The notes under the pieces were generated by a model. That model was given only the letters and a program-made list of their open reading frames with translations. It was not told the origin of the DNA and made no database searches. The translations under genes were made by a program, and so were the position numbers. 38,247 bases of DNA from JBBPXY01 sp038200435 (GTDB lineage Bacteria; Actinomycetota; Thermoleophilia; Solirubrobacterales; Solirubrobacteraceae), in NCBI GenBank assembly GCA_038200435.1, contig JBBPXY010000057.1:1-38247 (forward strand), in the 5' to 3' direction. Positions within the stretch are counted from its first letter, which is position 1; each line of letters begins with the position of its first letter. This document shows positions 23,135 through 30,852 of the stretch, in pieces.

Positions 23135-24262
23135 CTACGACGCGTCGCGCAGGCGCTGCGCCTCGGGCAGCGCCTCGAGCTTCTTCAGCGTGTGGGTCTC
23201 GATCTGGCGCACGCGCTCGCGCGTCACGTTGAAGGCGCGGCCGACCTCTTCGAGGGTCCGCGCCGGTTCGCCCGTCAAGCCGAAACGCATCTCGATGACC
23301 TCGCGCTCGCGGGTCGGCAGCGCGGCGAGCACGCGGCCTACCTGGGTGCGGCGCATGTTCTCGGAGGCCACGTCGAAGGGCGATTCGGCCATCTTGTCCT
23401 CGACGAAGTCGCCGAGGGAGGAGTCTTCCTCGTCGCCTACGGGCTTCTCCAGCGAGACCGGCTGCTGGGCCATGCGCAGGTACTCGTGCACCTCCCCGGC
23501 CGTGCAGCCGTACTCGGCTGCGACCTCCGTCGCGGTCGGCTCGCGGCCCAGGGTCTGCACGAGCTGACGCTCGATGTGCACGACCTTGTTGAGCCGCTCG
23601 ACCATGTGGACGGGGATGCGGATCGTGCGGCCCTTGTCGGCGATCGCGCGGGTGACGGCCTGGCGGATCCACCACGTGGCGTAGGTCGAGAACTTGTAGC
23701 CACGGCGGTAGTCGAACTTCTCGACCGCGCGGATGAGCCCGAGCGAGCCTTCCTGGATCAGGTCGAGGAACGTGAGCCCGCGCCCGAGGTAACCCTTGGC
23801 GATTGATACGACGAGGCGCAGGTTGGCCTCGATCATGTGCTGCTTGGCCTCGAGGTCGCCGCGCTCGATGCGCTGCGCGAGGTCGACCTCCTCGTCGGCG
23901 GTGAGCAGCGAGACGCGGCCGATCGAGCGCAGGAAAAGTCGCAGCGAATCGAGGCTTGGCTCGACGGTGAGGTCGATCTGCGGCTTGCGCGGCGCCTCAG
24001 AGATCCGGCGCTCGGCCGCTGACTCCACGCGCCCGTTCTCCGACGTGGCGAGGCGCCCGTCAGCTCCGACGACGTCGATCGCGTGCTCCTCGAAGTAGGC
24101 GTGCAGCTGCTGGACCTGCTCCTTGCTGACGTCGGTCTCCTCGAGACAAGACGAGACTTGCGCGAAGGTGACGAAGCCCCGTTCGCGTCCCTCGGCGATG
24201 AGCTCCTTGAGCCCATCGAGCTCGGTAACAGGGCCTTCGGAGGCGAGCGGTGCAGCGGCCAT
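23135..24262 (-). CDS. rpoD: Principal RNA polymerase sigma factor (SigA/RpoD)
   Basis: A 375-residue sigma-70 factor of group 1/2. Residues ~15-65 look like region 1.1. Region 1.2 is DSLRLFLRSIGRVSLLT. Region 2 carries NLRLVVSIAKGYLGRGL, LTFLDLIQEGSLGLIRAVEKFDY and the -10 recognition segment YKFSTYATWWIRQAVTRAI (each given in part). Region 3 is IPVHMVERLNKV and region 4 ends EEVGRAFNVTRERVRQIE, the -35 recognition helix. The presence of region 1.1 and the full core favour the housekeeping factor over an alternative group 2 factor. ATG at 24262 is the likely start. It diverges from the GTP cyclohydrolase over 82 nt. Confidence 0.93.
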   Translation of the reverse strand: MAAAPLASEGPVTELDGLKELIAEGRERGFVTFAQVSSCLEETDVSKEQVQQLHAYFEEHAIDVVGADGRLATSENGRVESAAERRISEAPRKPQIDLTVEPSLDSLRLFLRSIGRVSLLTADEEVDLAQRIERGDLEAKQHMIEANLRLVVSIAKGYLGRGLTFLDLIQEGSLGLIRAVEKFDYRRGYKFSTYATWWIRQAVTRAIADKGRTIRIPVHMVERLNKVVHIERQLVQTLGREPTATEVAAEYGCTAGEVHEYLRMAQQPVSLEKPVGDEEDSSLGDFVEDKMAESPFDVASENMRRTQVGRVLAALPTREREVIEMRFGLTGEPARTLEEVGRAFNVTRERVRQIETHTLKKLEALPEAQRLRDAS

Positions 24263-24344
24263 GCGCCATGTCTATCACGCTCCCGGGCGATCCGGCGGCC
24301 GGTAGGGCCATCGCTACCATTTTCATTCCATCCTCATACCTGAC

Positions 24345-25343
24345 TTGTCCGAAACAGTCATCCAACCCGCCTCGCTCGACGTTCAGGGCCAAGCGCCGGG
24401 TCTCGCCGTCAGCCTTTCTCGCGTCGGCGTCACGGGTGTGGAGAAGATCATCCGGATCGGGCGGGGGTCCGACGAGAAGCTGCTCTCGGCGCATCTCGAG
24501 TGCGTCGTCGATCTCGGCCCTGACCAGAAGGGCGCCCACATGTCGCGTTTCGAGGAGGTCATCAACGACGCCATCGGCGAGGTCGCGCTGAGTGGTGCGG
24601 CCTTCCGCGCCGAAGACCTGGCGGCGGCGATCGCCGGCCTCGTGCGCGAGCGCCAGGGTGCGCGCCGCGCGGAGGTGACCGTGCCCGCGCGCTACCCGGA
24701 GCACAAGCCGGCGCCCGTCTCGGGCATCCCCACGCAGGAGATCTACTCGCTGCACGGCGCGGCGGTCGCCTCTGCAGCCGGCACGCGCCGTCTCGTCGGC
24801 GTGACCGCTCAGGGCATCACCGCTTGCCCGTGCGCGCAGCAGCTCGTCGCCGAGCGGGCGAGCGAACGGCTGGAAGAGGACGGGTTCACTCCGGGCGAGA
24901 TCGAGCGCGTGCTCGAACTCGTGCCGGTAGCGACGCACAACCAGCGCGGCCTGGGAACCCTGTATGTCGGCTGCACCGAGCGCTGCGAGCAGCCCATCGA
25001 CGCCGAGCGCATGCTGGCGATCGTCGAGGAGGCGATGAGCTCCGAGGTGTACGAGCTGATGAAGCGCAGCGACGAGGTCGAGGTGGTCGAGAAGGCGCAC
25101 CGCCGCCCCCGCTTCGTGGAGGACTGCGTTCGCGAGATGGTCCGCGGCGCGGTCAAGGCCTACGGCCACCTCGACGACGAGACCTTCCTGCTCGCCCGGC
25201 AGGAGAACCTCGAGACGATCCACCAGCACGACGTGGTGGCCGAGCGCTTCGGGCTACTGGGCGAGATCAAACGCGAGCTTGAGAGCGGCGAGCCCTCGGC
25301 GGTCCACGTGACACGCCGCGCCTGGCTCGACGGCGACGTCTAG
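24345..25343 (+). CDS. GTP cyclohydrolase of the MptA/FolE2 (type IB) family
   Basis: A 332-residue enzyme of the GCYH-IB family, which opens GTP toward tetrahydrofolate or methanopterin-type pterins. The central motif ITACPCAQQ (metal-binding Cys) and the helices with VATHNQRG and FVEDCVREMVRGAV are diagnostic. The bacterial form is FolE2 and the archaeal form MptA; these two labels cannot be separated from the protein alone. The likely start is TTG at 24345 with no clear ribosome site. Type IB enzymes are less strictly zinc-dependent than FolE and in many bacteria are induced by zinc limitation. Here a CATTTTCA half-site lies at 24318-24325, but it is not a full Zur box. Confidence 0.93.
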   Translation: MSETVIQPASLDVQGQAPGLAVSLSRVGVTGVEKIIRIGRGSDEKLLSAHLECVVDLGPDQKGAHMSRFEEVINDAIGEVALSGAAFRAEDLAAAIAGLVRERQGARRAEVTVPARYPEHKPAPVSGIPTQEIYSLHGAAVASAAGTRRLVGVTAQGITACPCAQQLVAERASERLEEDGFTPGEIERVLELVPVATHNQRGLGTLYVGCTERCEQPIDAERMLAIVEEAMSSEVYELMKRSDEVEVVEKAHRRPRFVEDCVREMVRGAVKAYGHLDDETFLLARQENLETIHQHDVVAERFGLLGEIKRELESGEPSAVHVTRRAWLDGDV

Positions 25344-25355
25344 GAAACCGTCCGT

Positions 25356-25922
25356 CTACGGAGCTTCGGACTTGGCTGCGCGGCGGCTGGCGGCCTCCTC
25401 CAGGCGCCGGCGCAGGCCGAGCAGGTAGTCGGCCCCTGAGACCAGGGTGACCGCGACCGTGAGGTAGATCAGCGCCTGCACCCAGACGGGGTGGCCGGGA
25501 ACCGCGATGAGGGCAAAGACCATGGCGACCTGCACCATCGTCTTCAACTTGCCGAGCGGGCTGGCCGCTATCACCACCCCCTGCCCCGAGGCCGCGGCAC
25601 GCAGGACGGTGACCGCGAGCTCGCGGGCGATGATGACCATCGCGACCCAGGCGGCGAGGCGATTCAGGGACACCAGAGAAACGAGCGCCGCGATGATCAG
25701 CAGCTTGTCGGCGACCGGGTCCATCAGCTTGCCGAAGGTGGTGACGGAATCGCGCGAGCGCGCGAGATAGCCGTCGAGCAGGTCGGTCAGGGACGCGGCG
25801 GCGAACACCCCGGCGGCCAACAGGTCACCGTGCTTCGTGCCACCGAGCAGCGCGACTACGAGCACCGGAACCAGGAGGATCCGGAGCACGGTGAGCACGT
25901 TGGGCGCGTTGACCGGGAACAC
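25356..25922 (-). CDS. pgsA: CDP-diacylglycerol-glycerol-3-phosphate 3-phosphatidyltransferase (PgsA)
   Basis: A 188-residue CDP-alcohol phosphatidyltransferase making phosphatidylglycerol phosphate. The signature D-x2-DG-x2-AR-x8-G-x3-D-x3-D is complete, from DLLDGYLARS to GKLMDPVAD. There are about six hydrophobic helices. The start is GTG at 25922 (translating FPVNAPNVLTVLR, which fits the family start NxPNxLTxxR). The C-terminal tail is basic and cytoplasmic. Other CDP-alcohol transferases (cardiolipin synthase type) are possible but less likely. It ends 12 nt from the convergent GTP cyclohydrolase. Confidence 0.9.
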   Translation of the reverse strand: MFPVNAPNVLTVLRILLVPVLVVALLGGTKHGDLLAAGVFAAASLTDLLDGYLARSRDSVTTFGKLMDPVADKLLIIAALVSLVSLNRLAAWVAMVIIARELAVTVLRAAASGQGVVIAASPLGKLKTMVQVAMVFALIAVPGHPVWVQALIYLTVAVTLVSGADYLLGLRRRLEEAASRRAAKSEAP

Positions 25923-25981
25923 GGCTCGAACGGTACCGCGCGACCCGCTTCGCGCGCGAACGATCCTCGGCGCCGGGCCTC

Positions 25982-26134
25982 TTACGCGTCCGCGCTGGAG
26001 TGCTGGTCGGTGTCGCCGGCCTCCGCGTCGTCGTCGGTCGGTTTGGCGGGGAGGCTCTCGGCGCTGTCCTGCGAGCCGCCCTCGGGGCCGGGCTCGCCGT
26101 CGTGCTGGTCGGATGTTTCGGGGTGATTGCTCAT
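25982..26134 (-). CDS. Very small acidic, disordered protein
   Basis: A 50-residue frame from ATG at 26134 to TAA at 25982 (protein begins MSNHPETSDQHDGEPG and ends TDQHSSADA). It is rich in Asp, Glu, Ser, Gly and Pro and has no hydrophobic core. Third codon positions are strongly G/C, as in real genes here, and it fills most of an otherwise empty gap between the ABC permease and pgsA in the same direction. No function recognised. The ribosome site is weak, so it could be a chance frame. Confidence 0.5.
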   Translation of the reverse strand: MSNHPETSDQHDGEPGPEGGSQDSAESLPAKPTDDDAEAGDTDQHSSADA

Positions 26135-26200
26135 GGCCAATCGAGTACCCCCGCCCAGGGCGCGACAAACCGAGCGGGGTCGGCACCCGGCGCAGCCGCG

Positions 26201-26980
26201 CTAGGCCTTCAAACGCCGGCCCGTCGCAAACAGCCACGAGGTCCAGGCGACCATCAGGGTGGCGAGCACCCCGGTGACCGCGAGGCATAGCCACACGGGC
26301 ACGTCGGATCGCCCGAGGAAGCCGAAACGCACCGCGTTGATGAGGTAGAAGATCGGGTTGGCGTGCGACACCTCCTTCCATGGTGAGGGCAGGCGCCCGA
26401 TCGCGTAGAAGACCCCGCCGAGGAAGCTCAGCGGGAGGATCACGATGTTGTTGACGAAGCCCGCCTGGTCCCACGTCTGGGCGTAGATACCCACGACGAT
26501 CCCGAGTGAGGAGAACAGCACCAGCGCGAACGTCACCGCCACCACGAGCTCGAGCGGGTGGCGCACCGGCACGTCGGTGACCGCCAGCGACAGCCCGAGC
26601 AACGAGAGGCCGATCAGCAGCGCGCGCACGACGCCTCCGAGCGAGAGGCCGAGGTTGACCTCCCACCCCTTCATCGGCGCCGCGAGGATGTCGTGGATGT
26701 AGCGGTCGAAGCGCGCCTGGAACAGCGACGAGGAGTTGTTCTGATAGGCCGCCTGCACCATCGCCATCGTGATCAGGCCGGGCACGATGAAGACCTCGTA
26801 GGGCACGCCGTCGATGCTCTTGATCCGACCGCCCAGCGAGAGGCCGAACACGAGGATGAACAGGAACGAGGCGACGACCGGGGCGAGGATCGTCTGCGAC
26901 CAGAGCTTCAACACGCGCAGGACCTCGCGGCCGCCCAGCCACGCCAGGCCGCGGTGCCGCGCCAGCAGGCGGCCGGTCAC
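26201..26980 (-). CDS. ABC-2 type transporter permease
   Basis: A 259-residue ABC-2 permease with six hydrophobic helices. The family region VPGLITMAMVQAAYQNNSSS and the C-terminal motif LSFLGGVFYAIGRLPSPWKE are clear. The GTG at 26980 overlaps the ATPase TGA (GTGA), so the two are co-translated. Such pairs export drugs, lipids or polysaccharide; resemblance to daunorubicin or NodJ-type exporters is general only. Substrate unknown. Confidence 0.92.
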   Translation of the reverse strand: MTGRLLARHRGLAWLGGREVLRVLKLWSQTILAPVVASFLFILVFGLSLGGRIKSIDGVPYEVFIVPGLITMAMVQAAYQNNSSSLFQARFDRYIHDILAAPMKGWEVNLGLSLGGVVRALLIGLSLLGLSLAVTDVPVRHPLELVVAVTFALVLFSSLGIVVGIYAQTWDQAGFVNNIVILPLSFLGGVFYAIGRLPSPWKEVSHANPIFYLINAVRFGFLGRSDVPVWLCLAVTGVLATLMVAWTSWLFATGRRLKA

Positions 26981-27717
26981 GACGCCGTCCCCATCGCCTT
27001 CACGTAGACGTCGGCCAGCGAGCCCGCGTCGTAGGTCTCGCGCAATCCTGAGGCGGTGTCGCGCGCGAGCAGCCGGCCGCCGCGGATGAGGGCGATCTCC
27101 TCACACAGCTCCTCGGCCTCCTCGAGGTAGTGCGTGGTGAGGCAGATCGAAGTGCCCTCTCCGTGCAGGCGCCGGATGTAGCGCCAGAGCTCCAAGCGCA
27201 GCTCGAAGTCGACACCCGCCGTCGGCTCGTCGAGGATCACCAGCGCCGGCTCGTGCATGAGCGCCCGCGCGAGCAGCAGCCGCCTCCGCATCCCGCCCGA
27301 GAGCTTGGGCGCGCGCACCGCGGCTTTCCCGCGCAGGTCGAAGATGTCCATCATCTCCTGAGCCCGGCGGCGCGCGGTCGGCCGGTTCATCCCGTAGTAG
27401 CCGCCGTGATACATGAGCGTCTCCTCGACGTCGAGGAAGCGATCGAGGTTCACGTCTTGCTCGGCCAGCCCGATCAGGCGCCGCGCCTCCATGGTGGTGT
27501 GCTCGTGGCCGAAGATGCGGATGTCGCCCGCGGTGACGCGGATGAGGTTGCAGACGGCGGAGATAAGCGTGGTCTTGCCGGCTCCGTTAGGGCCGAGCAG
27601 GCCGAAGAAGGCGCCCGCCTCGACGCGCAGGTCGAACTCCTCAAGGGCAAGCAGGCCATCGTCGTAGCGCTTGGTCAGACCGGTCAGCTCGAGCGCGGGG
27701 GCGGGAAACTCAGTCAC
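26977..27717 (-). CDS. ABC transporter ATP-binding protein (exporter type)
   Basis: A 246-residue ATPase with Walker A LGPNGAGKTT, Q-loop LAEQDVNLD, signature LSGGMRRRL, Walker B LVILDEPTAGVD and switch His TTHYLEEAE. The TAGVD/SGGMRRR features are those of exporters of the DrrA/NodI kind. The GTG at 27717 gives a start just before the first strand; the longer frame 5' of it is basic and unrelated. The gene lies 10 nt after the amidohydrolase stop, and it partners the permease at 26201-26980. Confidence 0.92.
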   Translation of the reverse strand: MTEFPAPALELTGLTKRYDDGLLALEEFDLRVEAGAFFGLLGPNGAGKTTLISAVCNLIRVTAGDIRIFGHEHTTMEARRLIGLAEQDVNLDRFLDVEETLMYHGGYYGMNRPTARRRAQEMMDIFDLRGKAAVRAPKLSGGMRRRLLLARALMHEPALVILDEPTAGVDFELRLELWRYIRRLHGEGTSICLTTHYLEEAEELCEEIALIRGGRLLARDTASGLRETYDAGSLADVYVKAMGTAS

Positions 27718-27727
27718 CCGGTCGACG

Positions 27728-28885
27728 TTAGCGAGGGGGTGGCGGCGCCTCCGCGCCCTCTTGTGCGGGCAACGGCACATCGGGCGTACGGCAGATCATC
27801 AGGGCCGTCACGACGAAGTGGCCTCCGCGCTGGGCGCGCTCGACCTGCTCGGGATGGGGCGCGTGGCGCGCCTGGCCTTCGAGAAGCGCGAGGATCGAAC
27901 GGTAGGCCTCACCATGTGGCGCTTCGGGATCGACGTCACACGCGAGTCGCGCCAGAGCGAGTTGCTCGGCGGCCTCCCCCGTAGTGAACAGCGCGACGAG
28001 CGCGCCCACCAGGTAGGTGTGCACGCGGTCGAGCAGCGGATCGGGCACGTAGCCCTCGAGGCCAGGAGGATCCCCGAGATCCAGTGGGTCCTCACCGGCG
28101 AGCAGGCGGGCGACCTGGCCGCCCGCGACCCCGCGCAGCTGCTCCGTGGAAAGGCCCAGCTGCAGTCCGCCGCGCATCTGGGCGGCCACCGTGGTGAGCG
28201 TTGTCCCGTACGGCACGTCCGAGCCGAACAGGATCTGGCCGGGCGGCACCAGGCCGAACAACGCCATGAGGTCGGGTGCGCTCCACCATGCCGTGTCGAA
28301 GTAGAGGTTCGAGTGCTCGCGTGCGGCGCGCCAGATCCAGCCGAGGTCCGAGAGGCCGACGTGAGCAAGGATCAACCGTGCGTCGGGAAACTCGGCGGCG
28401 AGGGAGACCGCGTGGCGCCCAAGCGCGGGGATCCCCCGGCCGGCGTGGACGATGACCGGTACGCGGCGCTCGTGCGCGAGCGCGCACAGCTCGCGCACCT
28501 CGGGATGATCGAGCGTGAACTCCTCAGCCCGGGGATGCAGCTTGATCCCGGAGGCGCCCGCGTCGAGGCAGCGGCGAGCCTCGGTGCTCGCGGCCGCGCC
28601 GTCATTCGGGTTCACACGGCAGAACCACCACAGGCGATCGGGCGCCTCGGCGACCTGGCCCATGACGCGTTCGTTGGCCTCGGCGTAGCCCTCCAGCTCG
28701 GCCATCGGGTAGGTCACGGCGCGGGCATTTGCCTGGTCGAGCGCTTCGAGCAGCTCGGGCAGGGAGCACTTGTAGCCGTCGGGATCGTTGAACCCGAGAT
28801 GCGTGTGAACGTCGATCAGGTCGATCCCCGGCACCGCGCCGGCGACCACTTCGAACCAGGGGCGCAGGGCATCGTCGGCGTACAC
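27728..28885 (-). CDS. Amidohydrolase family protein
   Basis: A 385-residue TIM-barrel metal hydrolase of the amidohydrolase-2 type. Metal ligands and motifs: DVHTHLG (two His), GIKLHPR (Lys or bridging residue), VIVHAGRG, LILAHVG and the catalytic Asp in LFGSDVPYGTT. The C-terminal ~120 residues are extra helical sequence ending in a Pro-rich tail. It starts with GTG at 28885. It might hydrolyse, decarboxylate or deaminate a small carboxylic or cyclic substrate. Direction and the 10-nt gap put it in one transcript with the ABC exporter, which may be functional or accidental. Confidence 0.88.
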   Translation of the reverse strand: MYADDALRPWFEVVAGAVPGIDLIDVHTHLGFNDPDGYKCSLPELLEALDQANARAVTYPMAELEGYAEANERVMGQVAEAPDRLWWFCRVNPNDGAAASTEARRCLDAGASGIKLHPRAEEFTLDHPEVRELCALAHERRVPVIVHAGRGIPALGRHAVSLAAEFPDARLILAHVGLSDLGWIWRAAREHSNLYFDTAWWSAPDLMALFGLVPPGQILFGSDVPYGTTLTTVAAQMRGGLQLGLSTEQLRGVAGGQVARLLAGEDPLDLGDPPGLEGYVPDPLLDRVHTYLVGALVALFTTGEAAEQLALARLACDVDPEAPHGEAYRSILALLEGQARHAPHPEQVERAQRGGHFVVTALMICRTPDVPLPAQEGAEAPPPPR

Positions 28886-28942
28886 GGCGCGGGGACTGTA
28901 GACCGCCGCAGGGCGCGGGGACGGGTCCTCTAGAGTGTCGGC

Positions 28943-29524
28943 ATGCCTCTCGTCCCGATGGTCATCGAGCGCACCGCACGCGGCGAGCGCGAGTACGACA
29001 TCTACTCGCGGCTGCTCAGCGAGCGGATCATCTTCCTCGGCTCAGCGGTCGACGACCAGGTCGCGAACCTGATCGTCGCCCAGCTACTCCACCTCGAGTC
29101 GGAGGACCCCGATAAGGACATCTCGATCTACATCAACTCGCCGGGCGGATCGATCTACGCCGGCCTGGCGATCTACGACACGATGCAGTTCATCAAGCCC
29201 GACGTCTCGACCATGTGCGTCGGCATCGCCATGTCGATGGGCTCGCTGCTGCTGACCGGTGGCGCGAAGGGCAAGCGCATGTCGCTTCCCAACTCGCGCA
29301 TCCTCATCCACCAGCCCTCAGCCGGTTTCGAGGGCCAGTCGACCGACATCGAGATCCACGCGCGCGAGATCATCAAGACGCGCGAGCGCATCGACGAGAT
29401 CTACGCCCACCACACCGGGCAGCCGGTCGAGCAGGTGCACACCGACATGGAGCGCGATCGCTTCTTCAAGCCCGACGAGGCCGCGGAGTACGGGCTCATC
29501 GATCGGGTTATCGATAAGCACTAG
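28943..29524 (+). CDS. clpP: ATP-dependent Clp protease proteolytic subunit (ClpP)
   Basis: A 193-residue serine protease subunit that forms the tetradecameric chamber fed by ClpX or ClpC. The catalytic Ser lies in GIAMSMGSLLL, the His in LPNSRILIHQPS and the Asp near YGLIDRVI is the usual third residue region. The glycine motif INSPGGSIYAGLAIYD is intact. The nucleophile motif has Met in place of the common Ala (AMSM rather than AASM), as in some lone or second ClpP subunits. No clpX or second clpP is in the window. ATG at 28943. It stands alone between divergent and convergent neighbours. Confidence 0.95.
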   Translation: MPLVPMVIERTARGEREYDIYSRLLSERIIFLGSAVDDQVANLIVAQLLHLESEDPDKDISIYINSPGGSIYAGLAIYDTMQFIKPDVSTMCVGIAMSMGSLLLTGGAKGKRMSLPNSRILIHQPSAGFEGQSTDIEIHAREIIKTRERIDEIYAHHTGQPVEQVHTDMERDRFFKPDEAAEYGLIDRVIDKH

Positions 29525-29570
29525 GCGAGCGCGCGCCAGCGGCGCTTGGGTGGCAGGTCGCAGAGTGCGG

Positions 29571-30359
29571 TCAGGCGGTGATCTTGTGCTCGATCGCCCC
29601 CAGGGCCTCGACCTCAATTTTTACTACGTCACCTTCTTGCAGGAACTGTGGTGGGTCCATTGCCATCCCTACTCCTCTCGGCGTTCCGGTGAGGATCAGG
29701 TCCCCTGGCTCGAGGGTGCAGGTCTCCGAGATGAACGAGACCAGCTCGTCTGGGCCGAAGATCAGGTCGGACGTGTTGCCGTCCTGCCGCAGCTCTCCGT
29801 TCACCCAGGTGCGCACCCGCAGCCGGCCGGGGTCGGGCACCTCGTCGGCGGTGATCACCCAGGGGCCCCAGGGGCAGAACGTGTCGCTGCCCTTGGCCCG
29901 CGTCCACTGCGGCTCGCGCCGTTGCAGGTCGCGGGCGCTCACGTCGTCGGACACGGCGTACCCGGCGATGCGACCGCCGGCGCCCATGACGATCGCCAGC
30001 TCGCCTTCGTAGTCGAGGCGGCGCACAACGGGCGGGCAACGCACCGGACCGCTCGGCGGCGCGGAGGACGCCGGCAGCTTCGTGAACACGATCGGCTGCT
30101 CGGGCGGCTCGCGACCGGTCTCGGCCGCGTGGGTCGCGTAGTTCAGTCCGATCCCGAGGATCGCGCCGGGTCGCGGCACCGGCGCCAGCAGCCCCACCTC
30201 GGCGAGCGGCCAGCTCTCCCCCGTGGCTTCCGACTGATCGCCCGAGGCCAAGCGGTCGCGCACCGACTCGCCGTCGGTGAAGGCAACGACGCGCTCATCG
30301 CGCACCTCACCGCCGACCGGCCTATCGCTGCTCGAAGGGATCCACGTCGCGAGCTTCAT
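29571..30359 (-). CDS. Fumarylacetoacetate hydrolase (FAH) family protein
   Basis: A 262-residue FAH-fold enzyme that would cleave, hydrate or decarboxylate a beta-diketo or hydroxy-acid. Diagnostic: GIGLNYATHAAE, PVVRRLDYEGELAIVMG (metal ligand Glu and Glu/Asp), YAVSDDVSARDLQ, and the C-terminal LEPGDLILTGTPRGVG. The ATG at 30359 shares one base with the TGA of the lipoprotein gene (TGATG), so they are coupled. Alternatives inside the family are 5-carboxymethyl-2-hydroxymuconate isomerase, acylpyruvase and 2-keto-3-deoxy sugar acid dehydratases. No aromatic-degradation genes are beside it to choose between them. Confidence 0.9.
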   Translation of the reverse strand: MKLATWIPSSSDRPVGGEVRDERVVAFTDGESVRDRLASGDQSEATGESWPLAEVGLLAPVPRPGAILGIGLNYATHAAETGREPPEQPIVFTKLPASSAPPSGPVRCPPVVRRLDYEGELAIVMGAGGRIAGYAVSDDVSARDLQRREPQWTRAKGSDTFCPWGPWVITADEVPDPGRLRVRTWVNGELRQDGNTSDLIFGPDELVSFISETCTLEPGDLILTGTPRGVGMAMDPPQFLQEGDVVKIEVEALGAIEHKITA

Positions 30360-30832
30360 CAGCCCGCCGCGGCAGCCGCCCGCTGGCACATGTCACCCGT
30401 CTTGAAGTCGGGCGACCCCGGGACGACCTTCCGGGCGAAGAAGACGAGGATCTTGTCGTCGGGCGAGTTGTATGCCGCGTAGCTCGGGTGCTCCTTCAGA
30501 ATCCTCACTTCGCCGGCGCGGGCACCGCCCTTGGCGCCGTACATCGCCAGGACGATGACGTTGCGGGTCGGAAGCAATCCGGCGACCGCGGGCTGGCCGT
30601 ACTGCTTGGCACCCTTGAGCTTCTTCGCGTAGCGGGACAGGCAGGCGACCGCGGCGATCGTCTCGGCCCTCTGCTCAGGGGTTGCGTTGCCCGACACCTT
30701 GGTCTTTGTCGCCGGAGTGCTCGAGGTCGGGGTCGAGGTGGTCGCCGCGGTATCGGCCTTCTTGCCCGAGCCGCACGCGCCGAGACCGAGGGCGAGGAGC
30801 AGCGAGACGCTGGTGGCGGCGAGCTTGGCCAA
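30359..30832 (-). CDS. Predicted lipoprotein of unknown function
   Basis: A 157-residue protein with a lipoprotein signal: basic start (AKLAA), hydrophobic run and lipobox LGAC (Cys20). A Ser/Thr-rich linker (residues ~28-45) leads to a ~100-residue domain with two cysteines (AVACLSRY and GDMCQRAAA) that could pair, and a strand TRNVIVLAMYG. I do not recognise the domain. It starts 20 nt after fdhD and is coupled to the FAH gene, so it is in the same run. Confidence 0.8.
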   Translation of the reverse strand: MAKLAATSVSLLLALGLGACGSGKKADTAATTSTPTSSTPATKTKVSGNATPEQRAETIAAVACLSRYAKKLKGAKQYGQPAVAGLLPTRNVIVLAMYGAKGGARAGEVRILKEHPSYAAYNSPDDKILVFFARKVVPGSPDFKTGDMCQRAAAAAG

Positions 30833-30852
30833 GAGTCAGACCTTAACAGCGG

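Noticed and set aside
29533..29545. Small hairpin GCGCC-AGC-GGCGC between clpP and the FAH gene as a terminator
   Set aside because: The stem is only 5 bp and is not followed by a T-run; not strong enough to call.
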